The position numbers and the translations under genes are program-made. From NCBI GenBank assembly GCA_003170875.1, contig PMYJ01000246.1, positions 6,470 through 24,503 of the forward strand: a stretch of DNA of 18,034 nucleotides. The letters run 5' to 3'. Positions 10,565-17,690 of this stretch are shown piece by piece. The notes below the pieces were generated by a model. It was not told the DNA's origin. It ran no database searches and saw only the letters and a program-made list of their open reading frames with translations. The DNA comes from Candidatus Dormiibacterota bacterium (GTDB taxonomy: Bacteria; Chloroflexota; Dormibacteria; Aeolococcales; Aeolococcaceae). How positions within the stretch are numbered: position 1 is the first letter of the stretch; each line of letters starts with the position of its first letter.

Positions 10565-10571
10565 GGAGCCG

Positions 10572-11369
10572 TCAGCCCGCCGACTCCACCGTCACGTCCC
10601 CGGTCGCCGTCGAGGCCGAGATCTCATTGGTGGAGGCGGGGTTCGTCGGCACCTCCACGTTGGTGTCCCCGGTCTGGGTGTGAGCGGAGACGGCATATGG
10701 CGTTCCGCCCGCGGGGAGCGTCACGGTGACGTCTCCGGTCTGGTCCTGCGCTGACACGTTGGTGGGCGCCTGGGCAAAGTCCAGGGAGATGTTGCCCGTC
10801 TGGGCGTTGGTGGTGACGCGGGGCGCGTCGATGGCGACCCCGGTGATGTCGCCGGTCTGGCTGCTGAGGTGGAGGAAGCCCGACCCCCCGTCGACCTGCA
10901 GGTCGCCCGTGTCCGTCTGGAGCGAGAGATCGTCGAGGCCGTTGGAGGTGAGGTTCCCGGTGTCGGTCGACGCGGTGACCTCGATGCGCGGAGGGATCGC
11001 GACGGTGAGGTCGACCGAGCACTCGCCGGCCACGAACCACGGGCAGTGCACGGTGACCGAAACGCTGGCCCCCGTGGTGGTGACGTCAACGGTCGGGCGC
11101 ACCAGGCCGTAGTGGGCGATGCCGGTCAGATGGACCTGGCTGTCACCGCTCGCGATGAGCGTGAGATCGCCGCTGTCGACGGTGACGCTCAACTGGCTGG
11201 CGGAGGGGGTGAAGCTGCGGTGAACCTGGAAGCTGTCCAGGCTCAGGAGCGCGACCAAAGTCAGCGCGCTCCAGGCGATGACCGCCAGGGAGATCGGGAT
11301 ACCGATGACCAGGGCGGCGAGCCGGCCCGTGGTGAGACGCGGTGGACGGGTCACGGTCGGATTCCTCAT
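10572..11369 (-). CDS. Membrane-anchored DUF4097-type beta-repeat protein
   Basis: This 265-residue protein has one N-terminal membrane segment (about 16-43, after MRNPTVTRPPRLTTGR) and a long extracytoplasmic all-beta region. From about residue 65 it shows a ladder of TG[DN]-type turns every 15-25 residues: DSGDLTL, TDTGNLT, QTDTGDLQV, SQTGDITG, AQTGNISL, DQTGDVTV, TQTGDTNV and TATGDVTV. This is characteristic of DUF4097/DUF4098 putative adhesin-like domains that form a beta-solenoid. C93 and C100 (HCPWFVAGEC) may form a disulfide. The start at 11369 overlaps the response-regulator stop as ATGA; there is no clear Shine-Dalgarno sequence, so translation is probably coupled. Its position suggests it is an output or modulator of the adjacent two-component system, perhaps sensing the envelope. 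That role is inferred. Confidence 0.85.
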   Translation of the reverse strand: MRNPTVTRPPRLTTGRLAALVIGIPISLAVIAWSALTLVALLSLDSFQVHRSFTPSASQLSVTVDSGDLTLIASGDSQVHLTGIAHYGLVRPTVDVTTTGASVSVTVHCPWFVAGECSVDLTVAIPPRIEVTASTDTGNLTSNGLDDLSLQTDTGDLQVDGGSGFLHLSSQTGDITGVAIDAPRVTTNAQTGNISLDFAQAPTNVSAQDQTGDVTVTLPAGGTPYAVSAHTQTGDTNVEVPTNPASTNEISASTATGDVTVESAG

Positions 11370-12004
11370 CTGTCGAGATAGCGGAGCACGGCGAGCACCC
11401 GCCGGTGGTCGCCGTCGGTGGGTGGGAGGCTGAGCTTGCTGAAGATGCTGTTGATGTACTTCTCGACCGCGGCCGTCCCGATGGTGAGTGCCGCGGCGAT
11501 GGCGGCGTTGGAGCGCCCCTCGGCCATCAGCCCCAGCACCTTGCGTTCGCGGGGTGTCAGCGTCGCGAGCGGGTTGCGGCTGCGCGCGAGCAGCTGGGCG
11601 ACCACCTCCGGGTCGAGCACGCTCCCGCCCTCGCCAATGCGGCGCAGCGCGTCGATGAAGTCGCCGACGTCCGCCACCCGGTCCTTGAGCAGATAGCCCA
11701 CCCCGCCCGCACGATCGGTCAGCAGCTCGGTGGCGTATCGCTCCTCGACGTACTGGGAGAGCACCAGCACGCCCACCGTGGGCCATTGATGCCGCACCAC
11801 CAGCGCGGCCCGGAGGCCCTCGTCGGTGAAGGTCGGAGGCATGCGCACGTCGACCACCACGACGTCGGGGCGCTGAGCATCCACAGCGCGGAGGAAGGTC
11901 TCCGCGTCGCCGGTGGCGGCGACCACGTCGTGACCCGCGTCGACGAGCAGCCGCGAGAGCCCCTCACGGAGGAGGACCGAGTCCTCGGCGATCACGACAC
12001 GCAT
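11366..12004 (-). CDS. NarL/LuxR-family response regulator
   Basis: This is a 212-residue two-domain regulator. The receiver domain has the acidic pair E7-D8, phosphoacceptor D52 (VVVVDVRMPP), S83 in VLVLSQY and K107 in YLLKDR, so the phosphorylation site is complete. The LuxR-type DNA-binding domain spans about 147-190: LTPRERKVLGLMAEGRSN, then IAAALTIGTAAVEKYINSIF, matching the scaffold and recognition helices. Start ATG is preceded by AGGTGGAG at 5 nt, an excellent ribosome-binding site inside the kinase gene, with which it overlaps by 13 bp. Downstream it overlaps the DUF4097 gene by 4 bp. The cognate kinase is clearly the upstream gene. Its targets may include its own divergent promoter region at 13303-13431. 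Confidence 0.95.
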   Translation of the reverse strand: MRVVIAEDSVLLREGLSRLLVDAGHDVVAATGDAETFLRAVDAQRPDVVVVDVRMPPTFTDEGLRAALVVRHQWPTVGVLVLSQYVEERYATELLTDRAGGVGYLLKDRVADVGDFIDALRRIGEGGSVLDPEVVAQLLARSRNPLATLTPRERKVLGLMAEGRSNAAIAAALTIGTAAVEKYINSIFSKLSLPPTDGDHRRVLAVLRYLDR

Positions 12005-13302
12005 GGCAGCTCCACCTGGATGACGGTGGGCCCACCGGCAGGGCTGTCGATGCGGAGACTGCCGTCGACCCCGGCGACGCGGTCGGCGAGCCCGGAGAGG
12101 CCGCCGCCGGTGGGGTCCGCGCCGCCGACGCCGTCGTCGCGCACGCTGATGCTCAGCACTCCGGCCACGGCGCGGATGTCGACGGAGGCGTGCCGAGCTC
12201 GCGCGTGCTTGGCGACGTTGGCAAGCGATTCGGCCACCACGAAGTAGGCGATGGACTCGATGGTGAGCGAGGGTCGTACCGGGATGTCGACGTTGACCGC
12301 GACGGGGATGGGGGAGAGGGCGGCGAGGCCGGAGACGGCGGCGTCGAGGCCGCGGTCGGTGAGCACCGGGGGATGCACCCCGCGGACCAGCTGGCGCAGC
12401 TCAACCAGCGCCTCCTTGGCCTCGGCATGGGCGCGGTCGATGAGATCGCGCGCACCCTCGGGATCGGTGCTGAACTTGGCCTTGGCGCGACCGAGCTCCA
12501 TGGCGACGGAGACCAGGCGTTGCTGGGCACCGTCGTGGAGGTCACGCTCCATCCGGAGGCGTTCGGCCTCCGCCGCCCCCACCACGCGGGCGCGGCTGTC
12601 TTCGAGCTGCGCCACGCGGGCGGCCAGCGCACGGGTCCCGGGACCGAGGAGGACGCGCGCCAGGGCGGTCTCCATGGTGGCGAGGCCGCGGACCACGAGC
12701 GGAGCCGCGAGCAGGATGACCAGCCCGGCGAGGACGGCGCCGGCCAGCTCCAGAGGTCCATGGACGACGAGGCCTCCGACGGAAGCGCCGCCGCGGGGAA
12801 GCGCGAAGTTGTAGGTCGGGAGGGTTATCAGGGCGAGCGGGATGGCCCAGATGACCACCGTGATCGTGAAGTCGATGATGCCGACCGGGAGCCAGAGCAG
12901 GCAGTACGCCAGCTGCCGCCACGTCGAGGCCATCCGCAGCGGCTGGAGGAGGGGCTGCCACCACGTGCTACCCGGGGTGGGCCCGGGGGGCGGTGGGATC
13001 GTCTTGCCGAGCAGCAGAGAGAAGCGGGCGCGTTCGAAATGCGCGATGCCGATCGCCACCCAGGCGGTGGCGGTCAGCACCGGTATGCCGACCAGGAAGA
13101 GCGGCAGCAGTCCGACTCCCAGCGACAGCCCCGTCACTGCGGCGGTGAAGGTGAGGATGCCGACGAGCAGCCCCGCGAGCAGGTGGATGGTGGCGAGCCA
13201 CGTCCGCGGCGAGACCAGCGCCGCGGGCAGCTGCCACACATCCCTGGCGCGGAGTCCTTCGCCGGGTGCCCCAGCGGGGTGTATGACCGATCTGTTGACC
13301 AT
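11992..13302 (-). CDS. Membrane sensor histidine kinase (NarL-partner, HisKA_3 type)
   Basis: This 436-residue protein has an N-terminal membrane sensor with hydrophobic segments near 36-58, 60-85, 131-160 and 183-205, resembling the PF13796-type putative sensor domain. A short helical linker leads to the dimerisation/phosphoacceptor motif MERDLHDGAQQRLVSVA (251-267), with H256 as phosphorylation site. The HATPase domain shows an N-box AESLANVAKHA (357-367), DDGVGGA (389-395) and GGGLSGLADRV (399-409). It autophosphorylates from ATP and passes phosphate to D52 of the regulator encoded downstream. The start codon lies in a palindrome (13297-13306). No Shine-Dalgarno sequence is evident, so a leaderless message is possible; CATAAC lies about 9 nt upstream on the minus strand as a weak -10 candidate. 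The signal is unknown, but the envelope is a natural guess. Confidence 0.95.
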   Translation of the reverse strand: MVNRSVIHPAGAPGEGLRARDVWQLPAALVSPRTWLATIHLLAGLLVGILTFTAAVTGLSLGVGLLPLFLVGIPVLTATAWVAIGIAHFERARFSLLLGKTIPPPPGPTPGSTWWQPLLQPLRMASTWRQLAYCLLWLPVGIIDFTITVVIWAIPLALITLPTYNFALPRGGASVGGLVVHGPLELAGAVLAGLVILLAAPLVVRGLATMETALARVLLGPGTRALAARVAQLEDSRARVVGAAEAERLRMERDLHDGAQQRLVSVAMELGRAKAKFSTDPEGARDLIDRAHAEAKEALVELRQLVRGVHPPVLTDRGLDAAVSGLAALSPIPVAVNVDIPVRPSLTIESIAYFVVAESLANVAKHARARHASVDIRAVAGVLSISVRDDGVGGADPTGGGLSGLADRVAGVDGSLRIDSPAGGPTVIQVELPCVS

Positions 13303-13306
13303 GGTC
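13297..13306. promoter_or_regulatory. Palindrome centred on the kinase start codon
   Basis: GACCATGGTC is a perfect 10-bp palindrome. Flanking bases extend it to TTGACCATGGTCCAA, symmetrical apart from one base. It contains the kinase ATG (complement of 13300-13302), so a protein bound here could block initiation. It may also be chance around a CCATGG core. Confidence 0.3.
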
Positions 13307-13431
13307 CAAAGGTTATGGGGGCGGATCCCGTCTGGCCAGCCGGGCGGCCCACGGGTTTTTCGGGGGGTTTACCCTACTCGGACCGCCGCCGTCTCAGGGA
13401 TACACCTCCTGGCGCGGCGGGGAGCACTCAC

Positions 13432-14310
13432 ATGACTTCTGACGGCGGCCGGGTCCCGGCGGGCGGGCGCCGCATGTTGGTCGTGCTGCTGATCGGCGCC
13501 ATCCTGCTCATCGCCGTCGCCATCGGTGCGCATGCGGCCTTCGCCCGTACCGCCGTGGCCCCGAGCGCGTCGGGAGCCTGGCAGGACGCCCTCGACGTGG
13601 TGCTCGGCGTCGCCGCCGGGGGGGTGGTCGCGCTCCTCGTGGCGGCGACCATCTCCGGGCTCTTCGGGCGTCGACGCCGGGAGCCGGACGATTCGGAGCG
13701 GCAGCGACCGGCGCCCCCCATCTACGTCTTCCTCTTCATCGCCGGCTTCGCTCTGGCGGTGCTCTGGGTGCTCATCGCTGCTCCGCGCGTCAACAGCGGG
13801 CAGGCGCCCCGCATCGTCTCGGGTGGGCTCAAGCCCTCGGGAGCGGTCCCCGCTCCGCCGCCGCCCTCCAGCCCCACGGCGCTCGCCATCGGGGTGGTGG
13901 TCGGCATCGCCCTGGCGGCTCTGGCAGCCCTCGTCCTCCTGATCCGGACGCGCTCCCGTCACGCGGCGCTGGCGCCCCTGCCGGACGAGCCGTCCCCGTT
14001 ACTTGGCGCCGTCGACGCCGCGCTCGAAGCCCTCGACTCCGACGCCGACCCGCGCCGTGCGGTGATCGCCGCCTATGCCACCATGGAGCGCCTGCTTGGC
14101 GCCGCAGGCTCACCGCGCCGAGCCGCCGATGCCCCCACCGAGCACCTGGAGCGGAGCCTGGTCCTGCTCGGATCCGGCCGGTCGTCGGCCCGCCGCCTCA
14201 CCGAGCTCTTCGAGCGAGCCCGCTTCTCCGTCCAGGCCATCGACGAGCAGGTGCGCCGGTCAGCCGTCGAGGCGCTGTCCGCTGTCCGTCGCGACCTCGA
14301 GCCGGTCTGA
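13432..14310 (+). CDS. DUF4129-domain membrane protein
   Basis: This 292-residue protein has four hydrophobic segments (about 14-36, 53-78, 97-117 and 149-171). A Pro-rich loop (VPAPPPPSSP) lies before the last one. It ends in a cytoplasmic helical domain whose pattern, DPRRAVIAAYATMERLLG (206-223), TEHLERSLVLLGS (236-248), RRLTELFERARFS (254-266) and VRRSAVEALSAVRRDL (274-289), fits the DUF4129 family. Many relatives carry an N-terminal transglutaminase domain; here none is present. The ATG at 13432 is chosen for the GGGGAG 7-8 nt upstream; a longer upstream in-frame extension antisense to the kinase gene is rejected. It is the first gene of a five-gene plus-strand cluster with MoxR and DUF58 genes, divergent from the two-component operon across 129 bp. 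Confidence 0.85.
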   Translation: MTSDGGRVPAGGRRMLVVLLIGAILLIAVAIGAHAAFARTAVAPSASGAWQDALDVVLGVAAGGVVALLVAATISGLFGRRRREPDDSERQRPAPPIYVFLFIAGFALAVLWVLIAAPRVNSGQAPRIVSGGLKPSGAVPAPPPPSSPTALAIGVVVGIALAALAALVLLIRTRSRHAALAPLPDEPSPLLGAVDAALEALDSDADPRRAVIAAYATMERLLGAAGSPRRAADAPTEHLERSLVLLGSGRSSARRLTELFERARFSVQAIDEQVRRSAVEALSAVRRDLEPV

Positions 14311-14320
14311 GGGTGCGACG

Positions 14321-14836
14321 GTGAGACGCGTGCCCGCCGGTCCTGTAGGCGTCGCCATGCTGGCGACCATCGCCGCCGCGGTTCTCGGCACCCAGGAGGC
14401 CACCAGCGCCCCGCTGATACTCCTCGCCTACGTCGTCTGTCTCTCCGCCTGCATCGTCTGGTGGATGCTGACCGGCACCGCGCCGGCAGGCGAGCCTCGC
14501 CCCGACGTGATGGCGGCGCTGACCCCCTCCCGCGCGACCGCCGCGCCGGCTCGCTTGCCACGGGTGGCCGAGCTGGAGCGGCTGCTGGCCAACGGGATGG
14601 GCTCCGCCCTGGACGCCGACGCGCGGTTGCGGCCCGCTCTGCGGGATCTGGCCCGCGAGCTTCTGGCCACCCACCACGGCGTCGAGGTGGGTGCGGACGA
14701 GGATGTGGCCGCCCTGGCCGGGCTGCCCGGCGAGCCGCTCCTCGGGCCGCGCAGCGAGCAGCGCCCGAGCGTCACCACGCCCGGACCCTCCGCCGCCGAC
14801 GTCGCGCGGGTGCTCGCTCACCTGGAGAGCATCTGA
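14321..14836 (+). CDS. Two-helix membrane protein of the MoxR cluster, family not recognised
   Basis: This is a 171-residue protein beginning at GTG with GAGGG 7 nt upstream, 10 bp after the DUF4129 gene. Two membrane segments near residues 8-22 and 27-47 form a hairpin (AMLATIAAAVLG, then LILLAYVVCLSACIVWWML). The remaining 120 residues are cytoplasmic and helical, with RVAELERLLANGMGSA and RLRPALRDLARELLATHHG, then a flexible tail ending in DVARVLAHLESI. No enzyme motif is visible. A gene of this kind often sits between DUF4129 and moxR genes in high-GC Gram-positive bacteria, in my recollection, which suggests a structural part of a membrane complex handled by the MoxR ATPase. An alternative GTG at 14330 would shorten it by three residues. 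Confidence 0.78.
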   Translation: MRRVPAGPVGVAMLATIAAAVLGTQEATSAPLILLAYVVCLSACIVWWMLTGTAPAGEPRPDVMAALTPSRATAAPARLPRVAELERLLANGMGSALDADARLRPALRDLARELLATHHGVEVGADEDVAALAGLPGEPLLGPRSEQRPSVTTPGPSAADVARVLAHLESI

Positions 14837-14854
14837 GTTGAGATCATCTGCCCG

Positions 14855-15820
14855 GTGATCCAGGTCAAGGACGTCGCCGCCGCCAGTGAGGCCATCCTCA
14901 CCGAGGTCGAGAAGGTGATCGTGGGTAAGCGCGACACCCTGAACCTCCTGCTGGTCGGCGTCCTCGCCAACGGCCACGTCCTCATCGAGGACTTTCCCGG
15001 GCTGGCCAAGACCTTGATCGCGCGCTCCCTGGCCCAGGTCATGGGACTGGAGTTCCGGCGCATCCAGTTCACCCCCGACCTGCTCCCCTCCGACATCACC
15101 GGCTCCTCGCTCTACGACCAGCGAAGCTCCGAGTTCTCGTTCCAGCCGGGCCCCGTGTTCACCAACCTCCTCCTTGGTGACGAGATCAACCGCACGCCCC
15201 CCAAGACCCAGGCCGCCCTGCTCGAGGCGATGCAGGAGCGCCAGGTCACCGTGGACGGCGTCACCCGGGCGCTGACCCCGCCGTTCATCGTCATCGCGAC
15301 CCAGAACCCCATCGAGTACGAGGGGACCTACCCACTGCCCGAGGCTCAGCTCGATCGCTTCCTGCTGCGGATCGGCGTCGGGTACCCGAGCGTGGAACAG
15401 GAGGGGGAGATCCTCCGGCGCCGGGTGGAGCGTCGCAGCGACACCGTCACCCTGGAGAAGATCGTCGACCGGACCACGCTGCTCGAGCTCCAGCGCGCGG
15501 TGGAGGACGTCCACGTCGAGCCCAGCCTGACCGCCTACATCGTCGATCTGGTGGCCGCCACCCGGGCCCGGCCCGACGTCCAGGTCGGTTCCAGCCCGCG
15601 CGGCAGCCTGGCGGTGCTGGCGGCGTCCCGTGCCCGTGCCTGCCTGCTCGGCCGGGACTTCGTCGTCCCCGAGGACATCAAGGCGGTCGCGGTCGCGGCC
15701 CTCGGGCACCGCCTCAGCCTGCGCCCGGAGCTCTGGGTGCGTGGGGTGCGCGGCGACGACGTGATCCGGGCCTGCCTGGACACCGTGCCGGCGCCGCCCA
15801 CTCAGGCCGCGGCCGGGTGA
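14855..15820 (+). CDS. MoxR-family AAA+ ATPase
   Basis: This 321-residue ATPase is of usual MoxR length. The Walker A region reads HVLIEDFPGLAKTLIARS (41-58), with K52 and T53 conserved but Ala in place of the usual Gly before the Lys. Walker B with the MoxR signature is LLLGDEINRTPPKTQAALLEAMQE (two parts: 105-112 and 113-128). Sensor 1 is VIATQNPIEYEGTYPLPEAQ (146-165, N151), and LDRFLL (166-171) carries the arginine-finger candidate R168. The C-terminal lid spans about 230-310. MoxR proteins act as chaperone-like ATPases together with VWA/DUF58 partners, and the next gene encodes such a partner. It starts at GTG 18 bp after the previous stop; the ribosome-binding site is weak, so start confidence is moderate. 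Its stop overlaps the DUF58 start as GTGA. Confidence 0.95.
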   Translation: MIQVKDVAAASEAILTEVEKVIVGKRDTLNLLLVGVLANGHVLIEDFPGLAKTLIARSLAQVMGLEFRRIQFTPDLLPSDITGSSLYDQRSSEFSFQPGPVFTNLLLGDEINRTPPKTQAALLEAMQERQVTVDGVTRALTPPFIVIATQNPIEYEGTYPLPEAQLDRFLLRIGVGYPSVEQEGEILRRRVERRSDTVTLEKIVDRTTLLELQRAVEDVHVEPSLTAYIVDLVAATRARPDVQVGSSPRGSLAVLAASRARACLLGRDFVVPEDIKAVAVAALGHRLSLRPELWVRGVRGDDVIRACLDTVPAPPTQAAAG

Positions 15821-17094
15821 GCTGGGCGCCCACCTCGCGCCTCCTGGCTTACCCCTGGTTGGTGGCGGCCCTCCTGCTCGCCGCCCTCGCGGCCGGGCGC
15901 CCCGAGCTGGCCGCAGCAGCCGCGCCCATCGCCGCCGTGCTCCTGGTCGGGCTGCTGCGCTCGCGCCGCCCCGCGCTTCCAGCGGTGCGCGTCTCCGCGT
16001 CCGCGGCCCGCGTCGTCGAGGGGGACATCATCGACCTGGGCCTGAATATCGACTTCCCCGCAGAGATCGAGGCCCTCGAGGTGGGGGTGCTCCTCCCGCC
16101 CGGAATCGAGATGGTCGACGCCCCCAACCCGGCCATCCTGGCTCGCAAGGGCGGCGCCCGGCAGTCCCTGACCATCCCGCTCCGGCCGGTGCGCTGGGGT
16201 GCGTACTCCCTCGGCACGGTGCACCTGCGCGCCTTCGACGACTTCCGGCTGCGCCGGTTCGAGGCGCGGGTGCGTGCCGACGTGGTGGTCCGCGCCTACC
16301 CTGGGACGGAGAGGCTGCGGGCCCTCATCCGCCCACTCCACACCCACGTCTACGCCGGCAACCGGGTCGCGGCCCAGAAGGGGGACGGGATCGAGTTCGC
16401 CGACCTCCGTCCCTACGCCTCGGGCGACCGCGTGCGCAGTGTCAACTGGCGGGTATCCGCGCGTCGCGGTGAGCTCTGGGTCAACCAGCGCCATCCCGAG
16501 CGCAACGTCGACGTCGTGCTCCTGCTCGACACCTTCACCCATGCCGGCCCGGCCGGCGCGGGCACCCTCGAGCAGATGGTGCGGGGCGCCTCGTCGCTCG
16601 CCTCTGCCTGGCTCCGCGACCGCGACCGGGTCGGCGTCATCGCCTTCGGGGGCACGCTGCGCTGGCTCGAGGTGGGCGACGGCTCGCGCCACGCCTACCG
16701 GCTCATCGATGCCTTTCTGGACACCCAGGTCGTCTTCAGCTACGCGTGGAAGGGGGTCGACGTGATCCCCATACGGCTCCTGCCCCCCCACGCCCTGATC
16801 GTCGGCGTCACTCCGCTCGTCGACAAGCGACTCGTGGCCACACTCCTCGACCTGCATGGGCGCGGCTGCGACGTCGCCGTCGTCGAGCTGAACCCGGAGG
16901 CTCACAGCGCCCCGCCGGCGTCGGAGGCGGCGGTACTCGCACAACGCATCTGGAGGCTGGAGCGGGAGACGCTCCGGGCGCGCTTTCACCAGGCGGGCAT
17001 CGGCATCGCCTCGTGGACGGAGGGCGAACCCCTGGAACCGGTGGTGATGGAGGTCGAAGGGTGGCGACGTCGCGCCCGGCTCCGCATCCGCTGA
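15817..17094 (+). CDS. DUF58-domain protein (VWA-like partner of MoxR)
   Basis: This is a 425-residue protein. Two N-terminal hydrophobic segments (about 10-27 and 31-47) anchor it to the membrane. A beta-rich region follows (57-165), then the DUF58 signature GDGIEFADLRPYASGDRVR (189-207), VNWRVSARRGELWVNQ (209-224) and the start of a VWA-like fold at VDVVLLLDTFTHAG (231-244). The metal-site motif of true VWA domains, DxSxS, is D238-T-F-T-H here, so classical MIDAS metal binding looks incomplete. Later strands include RVGVIAFGG (271-279) and HALIVGVTPLVD (325-336). The GTG start overlaps the MoxR stop. It is likely the substrate-presenting or structural partner of the MoxR ATPase at the inner membrane. 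Confidence 0.93.
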   Translation: MSWAPTSRLLAYPWLVAALLLAALAAGRPELAAAAAPIAAVLLVGLLRSRRPALPAVRVSASAARVVEGDIIDLGLNIDFPAEIEALEVGVLLPPGIEMVDAPNPAILARKGGARQSLTIPLRPVRWGAYSLGTVHLRAFDDFRLRRFEARVRADVVVRAYPGTERLRALIRPLHTHVYAGNRVAAQKGDGIEFADLRPYASGDRVRSVNWRVSARRGELWVNQRHPERNVDVVLLLDTFTHAGPAGAGTLEQMVRGASSLASAWLRDRDRVGVIAFGGTLRWLEVGDGSRHAYRLIDAFLDTQVVFSYAWKGVDVIPIRLLPPHALIVGVTPLVDKRLVATLLDLHGRGCDVAVVELNPEAHSAPPASEAAVLAQRIWRLERETLRARFHQAGIGIASWTEGEPLEPVVMEVEGWRRRARLRIR

Positions 17095-17630
17095 TCCCGG
17101 CCCTCTGCGCCGTGGTGCTGGCCGGAGTGCTGGTCGCGGCCGGCGTCCTGCATGCGGATGCGAACGCCGAGAACCACGTGCTGGTGGCCGCGGTCGCGGC
17201 GGTCGGCATCACCGGACTCCTGGCCACCATCATCGCCGTGGCGTGGCCACGCGCCGAGCTGGTGGGCTGGGCGGTGGCACTGCTCGCCGCCGAGTACACG
17301 ATCAGCGTCATCGCCGGTCGCGCGGCGCTCGATATCGAGGCGCCCCTCGTCGGTGTCGGCCTCCTGCTCGTCGCCGAGCTCTCGCATACCGCGTGCGAAT
17401 GGCGGGGGCCGCACGCCGTGGACACCGCCGTCGAGCTGCGCCGCTGGGCCCGCCTGGCGGCTGCCGGGGCGGCGGGGGCGGTTGCCGGTGGCGGGGCGCT
17501 GGCGCTGGCCGGGTCGGTGCCCGGATCGGTGCCGGCACTGCTGATCGGTGCCGCCGGCGCGGTGGGATTTGTGGGCCTCGCCACCTGGCTCCGCCATTCG
17601 ACGTCAGGGGAAGCGCCGCACGTCGCGTGA
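17061..17630 (+). CDS. Multi-helix membrane protein closing the MoxR operon
   Basis: This is a 189-residue hydrophobic protein with about five to six membrane segments: LIPALCAVVLAGVLVAAGV (11-29), then roughly 38-60, 66-85, 92-108, 128-148 and 150-172. The GTG start has GGAGG at 7 nt and overlaps the end of the DUF58 gene by 34 bp, so the two are translated from one message. A charged loop with ELSHTACEWRGPH and ELRRWARL precedes the last two segments. No transporter or enzyme motif is seen and I do not recognise the family. It completes the operon and may be a membrane component of the MoxR/DUF58 assembly. Confidence 0.82.
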   Translation: MATSRPAPHPLIPALCAVVLAGVLVAAGVLHADANAENHVLVAAVAAVGITGLLATIIAVAWPRAELVGWAVALLAAEYTISVIAGRAALDIEAPLVGVGLLLVAELSHTACEWRGPHAVDTAVELRRWARLAAAGAAGAVAGGGALALAGSVPGSVPALLIGAAGAVGFVGLATWLRHSTSGEAPHVA

Positions 17631-17646
17631 CGCCCGGGTGGGACGC

Positions 17647-17687
17647 GCCGGCCCCGTGACTGCTGGGGAGATGCGAGCTGGGCCGGC
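17647..17687. terminator. Inverted repeat between convergent genes
   Basis: GCCGGCCC (17647-17654) and GGGCCGGC (17680-17687) are exact 8-bp arms with a 25-nt spacer, filling the 60-bp gap between the MoxR operon end (17630) and the partial minus-strand gene end (17691). It could serve both strands as a terminator. There is no T-run and the loop is large. Confidence 0.35.
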
Positions 17688-17690
17688 CGC

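Larger units (their letters stand above)
10332..10571. other. 240-bp noncoding region between convergent genes
   Basis: This is the longest gene-free stretch of the window. Open frames here only extend from neighbouring genes or lack features of a protein. It holds three inverted repeats (10337-10370, 10413-10445 and 10551-10564), consistent with bidirectional termination. No tRNA or known RNA fold was recognised. Confidence 0.5.

Noticed and set aside
10291..10729. Plus-strand frames across the convergent intergenic region
   Set aside because: They start inside the MFS gene or just at its stop, run into the antisense of the DUF4097 gene, have Ser/Pro/Arg-rich translation and lack a ribosome-binding site.
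10577..11000. DNA tandem repeat or CRISPR-like array in the DUF4097 gene
   Set aside because: The periodicity is in the protein (TG[DN] turns). The DNA units vary in length and sequence, with no conserved direct repeat or spacers.
10572..11786. 404-codon version of the DUF4097 gene
   Set aside because: The extra 139 codons lie inside the response regulator gene in another frame. The ATG at 11369 gives the ATGA overlap and the proper membrane anchor.
12190..14310. Single 706-codon plus-strand gene
   Set aside because: The first 414 codons are antisense to the histidine kinase gene and low-complexity. Only the part from 13432 has a ribosome-binding site, membrane segments and a DUF4129 pattern.
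14198..16989. Minus-strand frames of about 500 and 395 codons opposite MoxR and DUF58
   Set aside because: They are antisense shadows of clear genes with biased, domain-free translations.
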